Of a DNA stretch of 64,000 bases, positions 9,354 to 20,841 are shown piece after piece. The first letter of the stretch is position 1; each line of letters starts with the position of its first letter. Where the stretch lies: NCBI RefSeq assembly GCF_000315915.1, contig NC_020188.1, forward strand, positions 1,195,501 to 1,259,500. Reading direction: 5' to 3'. The notes beneath the pieces were generated by a model. That model was not told where the DNA came from, made no database searches, and saw nothing but the letters and a program-made list of their open reading frames with translations. The DNA comes from Henningerozyma blattae CBS 6284. Its lineage: Eukaryota > Ascomycota > Saccharomycetes > Saccharomycetales > Saccharomycetaceae. The translations under genes were made by a program, and so were the position numbers.

Positions 9354-11557
9354 TGTAGAATACTCTATGTATTGTTTAATAATATAAATATGTCAAAATA
9401 TTACAGTGTGTAATTTAAATATATCTTAACGAACTAACTGCAACTTGTGTTATGGTAAGGTTAATATCAATCGTCAATTCAATTGAAATATTAGATCAAA
9501 TTTCGGTAAATCTTTAAAATTCACCAACCGGATTAACAAAGATTGAAAAATAATATGTTTTATGGAGGGAAAAACACAAATTTTAAAGTAGATACCCCCA
9601 CTTTTTATGAAATAATTCAACTGAAAATTATTTAATCGAGTTGTTGAAAGAAATTATCCAAAATTGGATTTAATAAAGTACAAATTCTGCTGTTATAACA
9701 TGGGGAGACAAACTTAAATACAAAAAATCGCCCTTATTCCTCACTTTACTTGAAAAGTGTAGTAATTTATTTATTTACTGAATTTTTATTAAATAATTTA
9801 TATTTTTGTCAATTCTGTAAGCAGTCTTTTTTATGATTCAATATTTCCTAAGTTTTGTAAATTTTGTCTTTACATATTTAGTTTTGAATTAATTAAATTC
9901 ATTGAATTAATTTGTTAAAAAATTGTAAATACATACGAGAAGTATCAAAAATATTTGTTCATAGTTGAAAAATTAGGATTAGAACTTGTCATAATATAGA
10001 GACAAATACTTTGTTTTAGTAAATTAATTGTTGAGAAACTTCCAACTTTTTTTTATTAGGGGAAAAAACGTATATAGAAATAATGGAATAACACCCAACT
10101 TAAATTTTGAAGGAAGTTTGGTAATTTATAGTTAATTCGAAGGATAGAGAGTTAATTTTTCACCAGTAACAAGTAAAAACAATAAAATTTTTTTGAACAT
10201 TATTCTTATATATCATTTCTAAAGAGTGCCACTATTTCTTTATTTAGAAATACCATATTATTCTATAATTTCGTTATTAATAAGTTCCTATGCTATACTT
10301 TAAGAATCACCACTGGCAGTAAAGTTGTAACAACAATCACTTATGAATCAATACTTTGCTTATATTTTGTAAGGTTTTTCTTTTAGATACAGGATTGAAA
10401 CAAAAATAGTTCATGCTTAGTGAAAAAAGACTAGAAAATTACAAACCTTGCTTTCTAGAGGAAACCAATATATCTTGGTTATTATTATTTTGCTCAAATT
10501 AATTTAAATCCCACGGCTGTTAGTTCTTATAAGAAAGTATAGTTAATTTAATACGTAATATCTTACACCAAACTAGACTATTATTATTCTTAGTAATTAT
10601 TAATTACAACTTTCAATTGCACATTGCTCATTATTCTTTTAAAAAACCACCAATTCTATAATAACTACTCTACTTTTATAATCCAATATTGATTCCTACT
10701 CTTTCGATACCGTTGGATAATTAACTCATTTCCCAATTAATAAAAGAACTGTTGCGTCTTAAAATCATCTTGACTTCTTATACGTATGAGACCAGAGTAG
10801 AGAATAAGGAAATAAGATTTACCGATGATACGATGAGATGAACAAGTAGTGAAGGATTTCAAGGCAAATAACGTATCTTTTTTTTAGAGAAATACATTAG
10901 AAGAGACTGTGGCTCTTAAGAAACTACCGTTATATACGTTATAGTAATTTAAATTAAGATACGAGCAGAAGGTTATTAGGTTTTACATGCGAATAGAGTG
11001 AGGCTGCCGTATATGACAGTGAAGAATGTTACATTTGTATCAACGGTTGGTATATGGATACGTAGTGTTTTTATGGAGAATTTGTATTATGTACTGGACC
11101 AAGAAAGTTAATCTCGGGGCGTAAGATAAAACTAATTTAGTCTGAATATTTCATATTCGCTCCATGTGATTTTTTTTGACATATTTGCTTATTTTCATAG
11201 TAGCCAAAGCTAAGTTTAAATCTTTGGTTAGATATTTTTCGCGGTTAATGACATTGCGGATTAGAAATCATCGCAAACATACTACCTATTTTGGAAACAC
11301 CTACGAGCAATATTTATAGATTAATTTAGTCAAGGTTATTACCCTTTAATAAAAGATGTCAACTAACTATAGATTACAAAGTTGAATATTATTTGTATAA
11401 CAAATAATTAAGAAATTTGAAAAAAGATGTGGGCTGTTGAGATATATAAATGGACTAGATTGAAGTGTCATATTCATTTGGTATGAAGAAGAAAAAAAAA
11501 CACCAAACAAATACAACAAACAGACCAATAAACTAACATATAAACAAAATACCAAAT
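9354..11557. other. Long AT-rich intergenic stretch
   Basis: About 2.2 kb upstream of ATG18 (minus) and before the dead quinone reductase (plus). It is uniformly AT-rich with poly(T/A) runs. I found no open frame longer than chance, no tRNA and no clear LTR. It may hold degraded sequence. Confidence 0.4.
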
Positions 11558-11893
11558 TCTTCTTCAAATTGTCAAACTAAAAATTCCTTAATTGTCTTGG
11601 CCCACCCAGAAAAATACTCTTTAAATCACTCGCTAATGGAAGATACAGTGAAAGATTTGAAACCTAAGGGATACGAGGTCAAAGTTAGTGATTTATATGC
11701 CATGAACTGGGATGCCTTTGTTAAACGTTCTGATTTCAAAAATGTTACCAAGGATCAAACCATTTCACCAGTTGAAGCCTCAGGTAGAGCATATACTGAG
11801 AAGGCTTTAACTAAGGATGTGACTGAAGAACAAGCCAAGATTGAATGGGCAGATTTGATCATATTCCAATTTACTGGGGTTCAAGAGAGTTAG
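11558..11893 (+). pseudogene. Broken NAD(P)H:quinone oxidoreductase (flavodoxin-like fold)
   Basis: The frame reads SLIVLAHPEKYSLNHSL, the FMN-binding start of flavodoxin_2 quinone reductases (NQO/YwrO type). It continues through VSDLYAMNWDA and the segment IEWADLIIFQF. In intact family members that last stretch leads into a conserved W-W/F-S-V-P-A helix; here it becomes TGVQES and a stop at 11891-11893. The start is also lost: the frame upstream of the first conserved residues runs back to a stop with no ATG, and the next in-frame ATG is only 12 residues into the conserved region. Less than half of a normal 200-270-residue protein remains. S. cerevisiae has no close homolog of this NQO-like type, so the gene is either an ancestral gene dying here or an acquired one. 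Confidence 0.72.
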
Positions 11894-12069
11894 ACATTGT
11901 TATACAGTGTTTGAGATGTAAGGACGATTACTTTATTTGGAAATATATAGTAAATACTATAATTAAAATGAATATATTTCTTAAATAGTGTTTTTCGATA
12001 TAATAAGAAAAACACATTTTAAATAATAAGTCACGTGATAAAAGTCTTTTACCACTTAATAGAAAATGA

Positions 12070-12257
12070 TATAATCATATTCCAGCACATTTTGAAGATG
12101 TCGATCCACTAATTGCAGTACCAATCCCACATGCATATTTTGTTGAATTCATGAACCGAGATCGTCAAATGGCATTGTTAGATAACTTTAAGCAACTAAG
12201 TAAAAGAACCGCCGAAGCCACAGATGAAGAGAGGGCCACGGTTAGAAGGGGGGGGGA
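12070..12257 (+). pseudogene. Orphan coding relic, cut by an LTR-like sequence
   Basis: A frame without ATG is open here and reads like real protein (PAHFEDVDPLIAVPIPHAYF, then FVEFMNRDRQMALLDNF and acidic-charged helix). Amino-acid composition is not what random AT-rich DNA gives. It ends at a run of nine G and the start of an LTR-like sequence. I cannot assign a family. It may be the C-terminal half of the quinone reductase relic just upstream, separated by about 180 bp of unrelated AT-rich DNA, or a different dead gene. Confidence 0.5.
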
Positions 12258-12554
12258 TGTGACATAGTGATACTGTCAGTACACTATGCCAAGGGTTAGG
12301 AGCTTACAAGCCCTAACTAAATCAGAGACGTTCGCGTCAACATGTTGCGACGCGTAAACTCGCTTGTATATAAAGCGATGCCCATGAGGCATCTATATAG
12401 AATTACACAGAATAAGATAAGTAAGTTATAGTTATAAGAATAATCAGAGTTATAGTCATCTGTAAAATACTAGCCAGATCACTATATAATAATTTTGTTG
12501 TAGACGAGATCGACTTTATACTCATCTACAAGTTGCTAACTGGAAATTGTACAC
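12258..12554 (+). mobile_element. LTR-like segment (possible degraded solo LTR)
   Basis: Begins TGTGACATAG immediately after the coding relic and a G9 run, and has a GTATATAAAG TATA box near 12365 followed by a leader-like region, the usual layout of a Ty LTR. A possible end is the CACA at 12551-12554, giving TGTG...CACA termini. I could not find a matching target duplication, so both ends are uncertain. Confidence 0.32.
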
Positions 12555-12922
12555 AACACTGAGCAGCTGCTAGTTGCATCCCTGTGAATATCTGTTCGAT
12601 GCATAATTTTTATTAGTTAACCAGCAATACTTAAACTGTGCACTCCTACCATTGTAAGTAAGTTTATAAATAGACCAATTAAAGTAAAATTGAAAAAAAA
12701 AAAAGTTGACCTTTGAAAAGTATTTAAAGGCCAGCTTTTCAGACTTAAGACATAAATTTATAGTTCTTTTATACAGTTATTTAGTTTAAAAGGAACAACA
12801 ATTATATTCGTGAGTTCGAAGGATTAACTGGTGTTAAGTTAATAAGATTGTTAAGTTTGGTAGTTGCTATTTAAGTGTATTGTACTCCTAAGTTGGTTTA
12901 AAACAAATTTTAACGAAAGCGA
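12555..12922. other. Upstream region of tRNA-Tyr copy 1
   Basis: AT-rich DNA with an A12 tract near 12690 and a TATTTAAAGG-like box near 12720. This is the type of sequence where old Ty fragments collect, but I cannot delimit an element. Confidence 0.35.
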
Positions 12923-13013
12923 CTCTCGGTAGCCAAGTTGGTTTAAGGCGCAAGACTGTAATTTGAAATAAAAGGAAATCTTGAGATCGGGCGTTCGACT
13001 CGCCCCCGGGAGA
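12923..13013 (+). tRNA. tRNA-Tyr (GUA) with intron, copy 1
   Basis: The sequence starts CTCTCGGTAGCCAAGTTGG and ends CCCCGGGAGA; the acceptor stem pairs CTCTCGG with CCGGGAG. The anticodon loop reads CTGTAAA once a 16-nt intron (12962-12977) is removed one base after the GTA anticodon, the standard intron position. The body is nearly identical to S. cerevisiae tRNA-Tyr. A T-rich terminator follows, and an LTR begins in that T run 11 bp after the tRNA end. Confidence 0.97.
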
Positions 13014-13024
13014 CATTTATTTTT

Positions 13025-13377
13025 TGTCACGTAGTGTGAGCTATGTTAGTCACGTGCATAAATCAGGATCACGTGATAAGGGAATGAATATGTAGATTAA
13101 CAAGTAAGTGAATCGTGAACATAAATTCTATTTAAGAATCTAAAGCTAAAAGAATAAACTAGAGGGTTAAAGTAGAACAAAGAAGTAGGAACTAGAAGAC
13201 AAAAGAACGAAATACAAAAGATGGAAGTGTATAGTGAACAAATCGGAACGTAATAATAATAATATTTAACTTACATAGGCTCAGGTATATAGTTGTATAG
13301 TTTAATAAACAGTTGGTATTAAACTAGCAGCCAAAAAGATATACTACTGGGAGTATCAAAGCTTAAAAATTGTTACA
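13025..13377 (+). mobile_element. Solo LTR, family A, copy 1
   Basis: A 353-bp element running TGTCACG...TTGTTACA. It is nearly identical to 31482-31833 (five substitutions and one A indel by eye). It contains two CACGTG E-boxes, possible sites for bHLH factors such as Cbf1 or Tye7. It starts in the T-run terminator of tRNA-Tyr. The right end abuts a second LTR in opposite orientation rather than a target duplication, so this end has been rearranged. Confidence 0.82.
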
Positions 13378-13990
13378 TGGTAGATCCGGTTAGGATATGT
13401 GACCAAGAGCTTGTGGGGTCACGTGTGCAGAAGCCAGACTTAGGAGCTTAAACAGATGAATAAGTATGTAGCTTGAAAATGTGCACGGGAAGAATGTATT
13501 TCGAGAGAGGATAGCGTAATCTATCATCGGGTCTTAAGAGATACAGGAGCATCCAAGAAGACAAGAGATCTGAGATGATCTACAGGGCGAGCCTGTAGAT
13601 ATCAGATACAAGTTAGAAGTAGGTTAACTTCTGAGTTAACTACAAGTGGGATGATAGGTAAATTTTGAGGTATCGTACTACTATCATCGGCAGAGACTAT
13701 GCGGTAGGCCTAGTCTACGAATTGGGACTGCGGTTACAATTCTGCCCGTCAAGAGTATCTTCCAGAACGCCGGTTCTGATGAGAACATAATGATTATGTC
13801 CGGGAAGCTTGTGTCTGGCGAGACATAGGTCTTATATAAGAGGAACGTTCTGTGAAGATGGATATTCATAAAGAGTATTCTGTTACGAAACAACCAAATT
13901 TTATATTAATTCCTGGCTGAATTCGAAAACCGGGCAACATATACATTCTATATAGCAAGAATTATAACTGACCCTAGAACAATCTACGAC
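13378..13990 (-). mobile_element. Solo LTR, family B, copy 1 (ends trimmed)
   Basis: Reverse complement of the element at 31894-32510, nearly identical along its whole length. Relative to that intact copy it lacks two bases at the end touching LTR A and one base at the other end, and it has no flanking target duplication. The large LTR holds several short inverted repeats but no real gene; a 69-codon open frame in it lacks an ATG. Confidence 0.8.
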
Positions 13991-16210
13991 TGATGGTAAT
14001 TTCAATGATGATACGTATTGTACCAGTTAGAGTTATCCCCAAATCTAGATTACAAACTTAATCATCTATAAGAGTTCTTACTTTTATGAGAACTTACCCT
14101 AGCCTGTCCATATTGTCCTTATTCTAATAGGGACACATCTGGCATAACTGAAAATATAATATGAAAGTTACTCGCAGTTACACTTGAGCTATTCATTATG
14201 TACTCACATAATTTTTTTTTTTATTAGATGAATATTCTTTTGTTAACCTGGTTTAATGTTTTTCAGGATCTAAAGATCAGTAATTTCAAGTATATAAATG
14301 TAAAAACATAATTTTCCTGAGTCTTGATTATAAGAAATGGTTAGAACTTAATCCTAAGTCTGAAGTTATTTAAACCTCAATTTGAAGTAAAATCTCTTCA
14401 ACAGTCGGTAATTTTTTGAGTCACTTAGTTTTAAGAAACCTGGCTTAAACTTGATGACCACACTAGAACCCGGACAGATTAACGAACAAATTCCCAAAAG
14501 GGAACATCTATTTTGAACAATTATCATCTTAGAATACTCTCCTTATGTATGACTATTCAGGTGTAAATTTGCCCAATATAAAATTGGTATTCAGGGAGAT
14601 TGCTATTTTCAATTTGCTTGATTAATACAGTCTGCCACATAGTTTCTGTCAATGGTAGTAGTGAATGCCTACGCATTACCCACAATACAAGTTGTCATGA
14701 AATTCTCCTCATTAGCGTATATTAGGGTTTCCTATCGCTTCTCAACCTACGATAGATTTATAGTAATCTCTTCTTCACAGATACATCTATATCTTCCAAA
14801 ATGGATTTCACTATGTTTTCCCTCGAAATACATTTACGTGTCCTATTCAGCTATATTATACCTATTTGAATTGTTAGGTAATTCTCAAGATTGCATAGCT
14901 TCAAATAGCCGCCAGTCAATTACCTGTTTTGCATATATTGTACATTGAAAAGATATTTGATCGTTTGAAATTGGAATAGATGATTATTTTTGCCGATAAT
15001 TAAATTAGAAACCATATGCTTCATAAAACTAAAAGATCTATAGCTTTGGTAAGAAATATTACTGTACTTTAGTTAAATTCAAACTTTGTAAAAAGTAGTT
15101 CTTGATAATTAGTCTACCTTTTTTCTATATCTTTTGTTGCTTTTTCCTTTTAATATTATTCATAAGGAACTCAAGTACCGGACTTTCCTCTTTGGGAGAG
15201 AATTTCCAAAAAATTAAAATACTCCTAACATTTCAATTTACATTTTTTTAATCTTATTTGCTTTAGAATTGAAAGTATAGTATTATAGGTTTAGTATTAT
15301 TAAGAAACTAAGAATAATAAGAAGTGGAAAATTAATAGTAATAATAATAGTAATAATAATTGAAAAAAAAAAGGAGAGACTATTCTTCTACATTGTATGT
15401 TTTACAAATTCTAAAAATCAAAAAAAAAATTGAAATATATCCTTCTGATATTATGAAAAGAATGGAAGTAATTTTCACAAGTTGAGCATTTACTTAAACT
15501 TTGGAACTCTATTAGTTGTCTCGTTGACAAATAAAGTCGTATTGTAACTTTTAACTTTAATATTTTAAAATTTTATTTAATGTTTCAAATTTATTAGTAT
15601 ACCAGATCAATAGAATGTATTAAAGTTCTAGTATTCTATATTTAGTAGGGTATATCATAAAAAGACGAAAATTCATTTCTTTTTTCTTTTATGTTACGTT
15701 GTCAAAAAATACTCGAGAAAAGTAAATAAAAAAAAGAAAAACTTCCTTTTTTTTATATTACAACATTAAAATATCAAGGGTATTAGCAAAAATTGTAGTT
15801 CTATAACTATGATCTATATCTAGTTTTTTTTTATATAATATTCTGGTTACTTAATATTTAATGTTATTTTCATTTTTGGCATTTATCTCCAAATCTATTT
15901 TATTTTTTTTATATTTCCAGATCCGGAAATTTGGTAAACATCAACAAAATTGCCTTAAGTTGTTCGAAAATGAAATAACTAGTTAAATTAAATTCGAATA
16001 ATTTGTTAAAAGAATATTTTTTTTTTTAAAAGTTGAAGAATTTATTGACCGTGAGTTTCACATTAGGTTTCTTTTTATTTAAATTTTTCTCATTTCAATT
16101 ATAACAAATAAAGGTTTTTTTAAGTTTCAGTTTGGAGAAGTTGTTCAGAAATCGATAATTGTAACAAGATTAAACAGAAGTATAACTTAAAATTATAGAA
16201 CAATTAGAAT
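13991..16210. other. Long intergenic region before CDC14
   Basis: About 2.2 kb, moderately AT-rich to 14950 and extremely A/T-rich after that. A 98-codon ATG frame at 14652-14948 has no recognisable features and I do not call it. The last 700 bp is the CDC14 promoter with many poly(T) tracts, typical nucleosome-free sequence. Confidence 0.4.
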
Positions 16211-17896
16211 ATGGGGAAAAGTATACAATTGGACAATACAATTGAATTTTTAAAAGGTCGTGTATATTTAGGTGCTTATGATTATACTCCTCAAGATGCA
16301 AGTGATATGGTATTTTTTACTATCGAGGATTCAATCTTCTATAATAGTTTCCATTTAGATTTTGGTCCAATGAATATTGCTCATTTATATCGTTTTGCCG
16401 TTATATTTCATGAAATTTTAAATGATCCAGAAAATACCAATAAAGCAGTAATCTTTTACTCTTCTACTTCAACAAGACAAAGAGCAAATTCAGCATGTTT
16501 ATTATGTTGTTATATGGTTTTGGTGCAAGGATGGACCCCACATCAAGTTCTACAACCTTTAGCTCAAGTAGACCCGCCATTCATGCCATTTAGAGATGCA
16601 GGTTATTCTAATGCAGATTTTGAAATTACTATTCAAGATGTTGTCTATGGGGTATGGAGAGCAAAAGAAAAAAGTCTAATTAATTTGCAATCATTCAATT
16701 TAGAGACATATGAACGTTATGAACGTGTGGAATTTGGTGATTTCAATGTTTTAACACCAGATTTTATTGCATTTGCATCACCTCAAGAGAATACACGATT
16801 AATTGGTGGATCAATTGAAAATGCAAAACAACATCTAAACCAACCGTTTAAAAGTGTTTTAAAGTTCTTTAATAATAATAATGTCCAACTAGTAGTGAGA
16901 CTAAACTCACATTTGTATAATAAAGAGCATTTTGAAGAAATTGGAATTAAACATGTAGATATGATTTTTGAAGATGGTTCATGTCCAGATATGTCAATTG
17001 TGCACAATTTTGTGGGTGCGGCAGAAACTATTATTAACAGAGGTGGGAAAGTAGCCGTTCATTGTAAGGCTGGTTTAGGTAGAACCGGTTGTTTAATTGG
17101 AGCACATTTGATATATACATATGGGTTTACTGCGAATGAATGTATTGGATTTCTGAGATTTATTAGACCAGGTATGGTAGTTGGACCACAACAGCATTGG
17201 TTATACTTGCATCAAAACGATTTCAGAGAATGGAAATATACTATGAGGTTATCTCTAGAGCCAAGCCACATAATAGGAGGATTATATCCTCTTGTTACTG
17301 TTTCTGAATATCGTTTACAAAAAGAAAATAAGTTAAAGCAAAAGAAAAAGCAGAAATTAGAACATCAGGACAAAGATAGGTATAACCAATCTAAAGAAGA
17401 TCATAGTAGTAATAATAAAGAAATGGATGAAAGTACCAATAATGATAATGAAAAATATGACAGTGATGTAATGACACCTCCTAGTTCGAAGCCTAGTAAA
17501 AGACGACAAGATAATAGGGTAGATATCGACTTTAACCACTCTGCTGCTGTACCACAACAGTCCCCTGGCCAACCAAGAAAAGGCTTTAACGGAGCACGTA
17601 CTACTGAAGATATTGCAATTAGCAAAAATATTGACGATTATAAAACAAACACCCCAAGTTCACATAATGATAATAGTATAGTGGCTAACTCTTCAGATGA
17701 TGTTTTAATGCAAGATGATATAGAAGAGAATGGTAAATATAAGCATAATAAGCATTCTTTTGTAGAAGATGCTAACAAAAGTGCAGAGGAAACAATAAGA
17801 CAGATGTTACCAAGAAATAGACGTCCCGTAGCTAACAAAAGAAATATCAGCTCCTCTGGTGGTGTGAGGAAAATTAGTGGGACAAGCAGAAAATAG
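16211..17896 (+). CDS. CDC14: Cdc14 dual-specificity phosphatase
   Basis: A 561-residue protein with the two-lobed Cdc14 fold. The A domain begins near residue 10 (FLKGRVYLGAYDY); the catalytic B domain has the signature HCKAGLGRTG, with nucleophilic Cys at residue 285 (Cys283 in S. cerevisiae Cdc14) and the phosphate-binding Arg six residues on. The upstream acid-loop region (EDGSCPD) is also present. Cdc14 reverses Cdk1 phosphorylation at mitotic exit and is held in the nucleolus by Net1 until the FEAR and MEN networks release it. The tail after about residue 375 is Lys/Asn/Ser-rich and variable, with basic clusters near the C-terminus as expected for localisation signals. Length is close to the 551 residues of yeast. 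Confidence 0.97.
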   Translation: MGKSIQLDNTIEFLKGRVYLGAYDYTPQDASDMVFFTIEDSIFYNSFHLDFGPMNIAHLYRFAVIFHEILNDPENTNKAVIFYSSTSTRQRANSACLLCCYMVLVQGWTPHQVLQPLAQVDPPFMPFRDAGYSNADFEITIQDVVYGVWRAKEKSLINLQSFNLETYERYERVEFGDFNVLTPDFIAFASPQENTRLIGGSIENAKQHLNQPFKSVLKFFNNNNVQLVVRLNSHLYNKEHFEEIGIKHVDMIFEDGSCPDMSIVHNFVGAAETIINRGGKVAVHCKAGLGRTGCLIGAHLIYTYGFTANECIGFLRFIRPGMVVGPQQHWLYLHQNDFREWKYTMRLSLEPSHIIGGLYPLVTVSEYRLQKENKLKQKKKQKLEHQDKDRYNQSKEDHSSNNKEMDESTNNDNEKYDSDVMTPPSSKPSKRRQDNRVDIDFNHSAAVPQQSPGQPRKGFNGARTTEDIAISKNIDDYKTNTPSSHNDNSIVANSSDDVLMQDDIEENGKYKHNKHSFVEDANKSAEETIRQMLPRNRRPVANKRNISSSGGVRKISGTSRK

Positions 17897-18843
17897 GATT
17901 TAAATATTTATTTGTACATACTGGTATTATCGAATAATTTACTTCATTATATCATCGGTACTTACACCAGCAACGAATAGTAACGATATATCTGCGGCTG
18001 TTGTTCAAACTGAGAAGCTTCATTGCATATATGCCATGATAGCATTACCATTTATAAATTCTGTCTTAAGGGGCTACTTATTTAATAGAGAATATTCAAT
18101 TAAGTCGACAAAATATATATAGAAAGAGAGAGTATTTTTAGACTATTTGTAACTTTAAGGTAAATTTGGTACATTATGAATTGCCAACTAAAAGATATAA
18201 AGACAAAAAGACAATAGTTTTAATGTTACTTAAATGCATAATTAAAATATCTAAGAATTACGAGTTAAAGGGACAAATAATAAGAGAAGAACACTAATAC
18301 CTACTTGCTATCTATCTATTTAGTTGCTGGTAAGATAAATAAGATTAGAAAGGAATTCTTTTTTCATTTAATGTTGTCTTATACCTAATGATAAATAATG
18401 AAACTTTAGCGGCATTTGTCATTTTCTAGGAAAAAATTACATTTAATTAAAATAACAATTAGTCTCAAAAGATATCTACAGTAAATAATTTTTTTCTTAA
18501 TTCACTTTTTTTGTTATAGAGAACTATAGAAGCTTCATGCTATTTAGTAATTATACCTTCGATTCATAAAAAATTCTTCGAAATTGTTATACTTGCCGAG
18601 TTTATCTTAAACATTATCCGTCTTTTTTTAGCCTTAAATTTAAAGTACATAAGTGACACAAAAGCGCCTTAATCCAGAAGACATAAAAAGACACCAATAT
18701 TTTAAAAATAAACATATATAAAGCAAGCAATTTAGGATGGTATAGTTCGAAAATTAAAAAGATTAAAATTTATCAGGAATAACCAAATTTATTTTCAAGA
18801 AATTCAAATAAATAAAATAAGATAAAATATACTGTTTCACGCA
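17897..18843. other. Intergenic between CDC14 and PES4/MIP6
   Basis: About 950 bp of AT-rich DNA between two plus-strand genes; the distal half is presumably the PES4/MIP6 promoter. I see no further gene or repeat. Confidence 0.45.
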
Positions 18844-20841
18844 ATGACACACAATAACAACGAAAAAACTAATAAGAACATTATTATTACAAAGAATAAT
18901 AACAAGCTAACTGATAATTCTCAAATTTTAAATGATATATCTGTCAACACTCCAAAAAACAAAAAAACTTCAGGACATTCCCCTGGTAAATATGTTGTGA
19001 AAAAAAGGGATGATAAGCAAAAAGAAGCTGTTTCCAAAAAGAATTTAAATTCAGGCTCAACTAATGCAAATGAAGAAGAGCAAAAGGACAAGAGAAATAA
19101 TTCTCTAAATGATAAAAATAGTTTTGCATTATTTATTGGTGGCTTAAACCAGCGTGTTACAAAAGAAATGTTGAAAGAAGAATTTAAAGATTTCCCATCT
19201 TTCATTTCTGCCAAAGTGTGTGTTGATATGAAAACCAAGAAATCTTTGGGATATGGTTATTTGAATTTTTCTAACCAAAATGATATTCTCAGATTAGTTG
19301 AAAAGTATAATTATCGAAGTTTGTTTGGATGTCCTGAGATTAAAATCATGCCTTCCTTAAGAAATACATTTTATAGAAAAAATATTGGTACTAATGTGTT
19401 TTTTTCAAATCTTCCTCTCCATAACCCACAATTAACTACTAGGTACTTTTATGATACTTTCAAAGTTTATGGTAGGATTTTATCTTGCAAATTAGATTAC
19501 AGAAAAAATATTGGTTTTGTATATTTTGATAATAATGAATCTGCCAAAAAAGTAATTTATGAATATAATGAAAAGAATTTTTTGGGTAATAAGATTTTAT
19601 GTGGTATCCATTTTGATAAAGAAGTAAGAGAACTTCCAGATTTCAGTCAAAGAAAGCAAAAACTGGATTCAAAAATTATAATTAAAGAAGAACTTAACTG
19701 TGCAGGTAAAGATATTGAAATTCAACAACAATATGAGAAACAGCAGAATGAGAAGCTTCAACTCCAAATTCAAAAATACCCAAATCAAAGAATTCAAGAT
19801 GAAACATTTGGAGTAAAATTACCTCATCCGAATTCTGTTTTTGTTAAAAATCTTCCTCTCTACTCTGAAGAAGAAGAACTTCTTGATTATTTTTCTAGTA
19901 TTGGCCCAATTAAATCAATATTTTCTTCCAAAGTTTACAGATATAAATCATTATGGTCGATTATTACATATAAAAATAATGAAGACGCTAATTTTGCTTT
20001 AGAGAAGTTTAATGAAACAAATTATAAGGATAAAATTATTTATGTAACTAAGGCACAAACTAAACCAAAGGTCATTGAGGAAAAAAAATGCGATACATTT
20101 ATTAAATTGAGTAATTTAAGTATATTATGCAGTCCACCATACTTGTTCCATCTATTTAAACAAAGTTTTATTAATATAGAGAGTTTACAATTAGTACCAA
20201 GTTTAGGAGCACCAAATACTTATGAAGCCTTTATTCGCTGCCCAACAAAGAAAGATGCCATTATCATTTTCCAATTATTAAATAGGAAATTGATTGGAAC
20301 AGATCGTATTTCAGTTGGATGGTCAAGTGTCGAAGAATATTATGAACCAAGAGAAAAGAAGGTTGAATTCAAACCAGAAGCTAATGGTGTTAAACTTGAC
20401 AAGAATAAGAAGACCAATATTTATAATTCTTTATGGAATTTCTCCAATCCAAACACTACCAATATGAACATGAATTTCAATTTAATTAAACAGCTTAATA
20501 TTCCAGATGAAATTATGAATGAGCTTAAAGGATTAAATATATATGAGCCTAATGCAATTTCAAATTTAAATTTAATTAAACAAGATATTGAACTTCGTGA
20601 AAAGAATATTTTAAACATGTTGAACAGCCAAGCAAAGAGAATTATTAATATCATTGAGTTACCAGGTCTCATTAAAATGGAAGATATCCAATGCATAACT
20701 GACTATATTTTTGATGTTTTTTGGAGTAAAAATGTGGAGGAGCTCTCGAGATTCATTTTGAATATTAATGAAAATACAAAAAACCAAAGTATTTTACATA
20801 ACCAAGTAAAAGAGGCTACCAAATATCTTGGTTATTGGTGA
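18844..20841 (+). CDS. PES4: Four-RRM poly(A)-binding-like protein, Pes4/Mip6
   Basis: A 665-residue protein. After a hydrophilic Asn/Lys-rich N-terminus there are four RRM-like domains starting near residues 95 (ALFIGGLNQRVTKEML), 184 (NVFFSNLPLHNP), 330 (SVFVKNLPLYSEEEEL) and 417 (TFIKLSNLSILCSPPYLF). RNP1 of the first is LGYGYLNF. The later RRMs are divergent. This arrangement and the 611-659-residue lengths match S. cerevisiae Pes4 (YFR023W) and Mip6 (YHR015W), poly(A)-binding-protein relatives that act in meiotic mRNA translation and storage and in Mex67-linked mRNA export. Its neighbour LSB3/YSC84 lies beside both ohnologs, so the locus could be either; I use PES4 because the wider window is chromosome VI-like. 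Confidence 0.86.
   Translation: MTHNNNEKTNKNIIITKNNNKLTDNSQILNDISVNTPKNKKTSGHSPGKYVVKKRDDKQKEAVSKKNLNSGSTNANEEEQKDKRNNSLNDKNSFALFIGGLNQRVTKEMLKEEFKDFPSFISAKVCVDMKTKKSLGYGYLNFSNQNDILRLVEKYNYRSLFGCPEIKIMPSLRNTFYRKNIGTNVFFSNLPLHNPQLTTRYFYDTFKVYGRILSCKLDYRKNIGFVYFDNNESAKKVIYEYNEKNFLGNKILCGIHFDKEVRELPDFSQRKQKLDSKIIIKEELNCAGKDIEIQQQYEKQQNEKLQLQIQKYPNQRIQDETFGVKLPHPNSVFVKNLPLYSEEEELLDYFSSIGPIKSIFSSKVYRYKSLWSIITYKNNEDANFALEKFNETNYKDKIIYVTKAQTKPKVIEEKKCDTFIKLSNLSILCSPPYLFHLFKQSFINIESLQLVPSLGAPNTYEAFIRCPTKKDAIIIFQLLNRKLIGTDRISVGWSSVEEYYEPREKKVEFKPEANGVKLDKNKKTNIYNSLWNFSNPNTTNMNMNFNLIKQLNIPDEIMNELKGLNIYEPNAISNLNLIKQDIELREKNILNMLNSQAKRIINIIELPGLIKMEDIQCITDYIFDVFWSKNVEELSRFILNINENTKNQSILHNQVKEATKYLGYW

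Noticed and set aside
13378..13400. TGGTAGATCC after LTR A as a primer-binding site
   Set aside because: It looks like the Ty PBS TGGTAGCGCC, but the following sequence is LTR B in reverse, whose end is fixed by the intact copy with GATTC duplication.
13684..13893. 69-codon frame in LTR B (also at 31992-32201)
   Set aside because: It begins at TTG, not ATG, lies wholly inside a solo LTR and has no recognisable content; conserved only because the LTR copies are young.
14652..14948. 98-codon ATG frame upstream of CDC14
   Set aside because: No signal, domain or composition bias; looks like a chance frame in AT-rich DNA.
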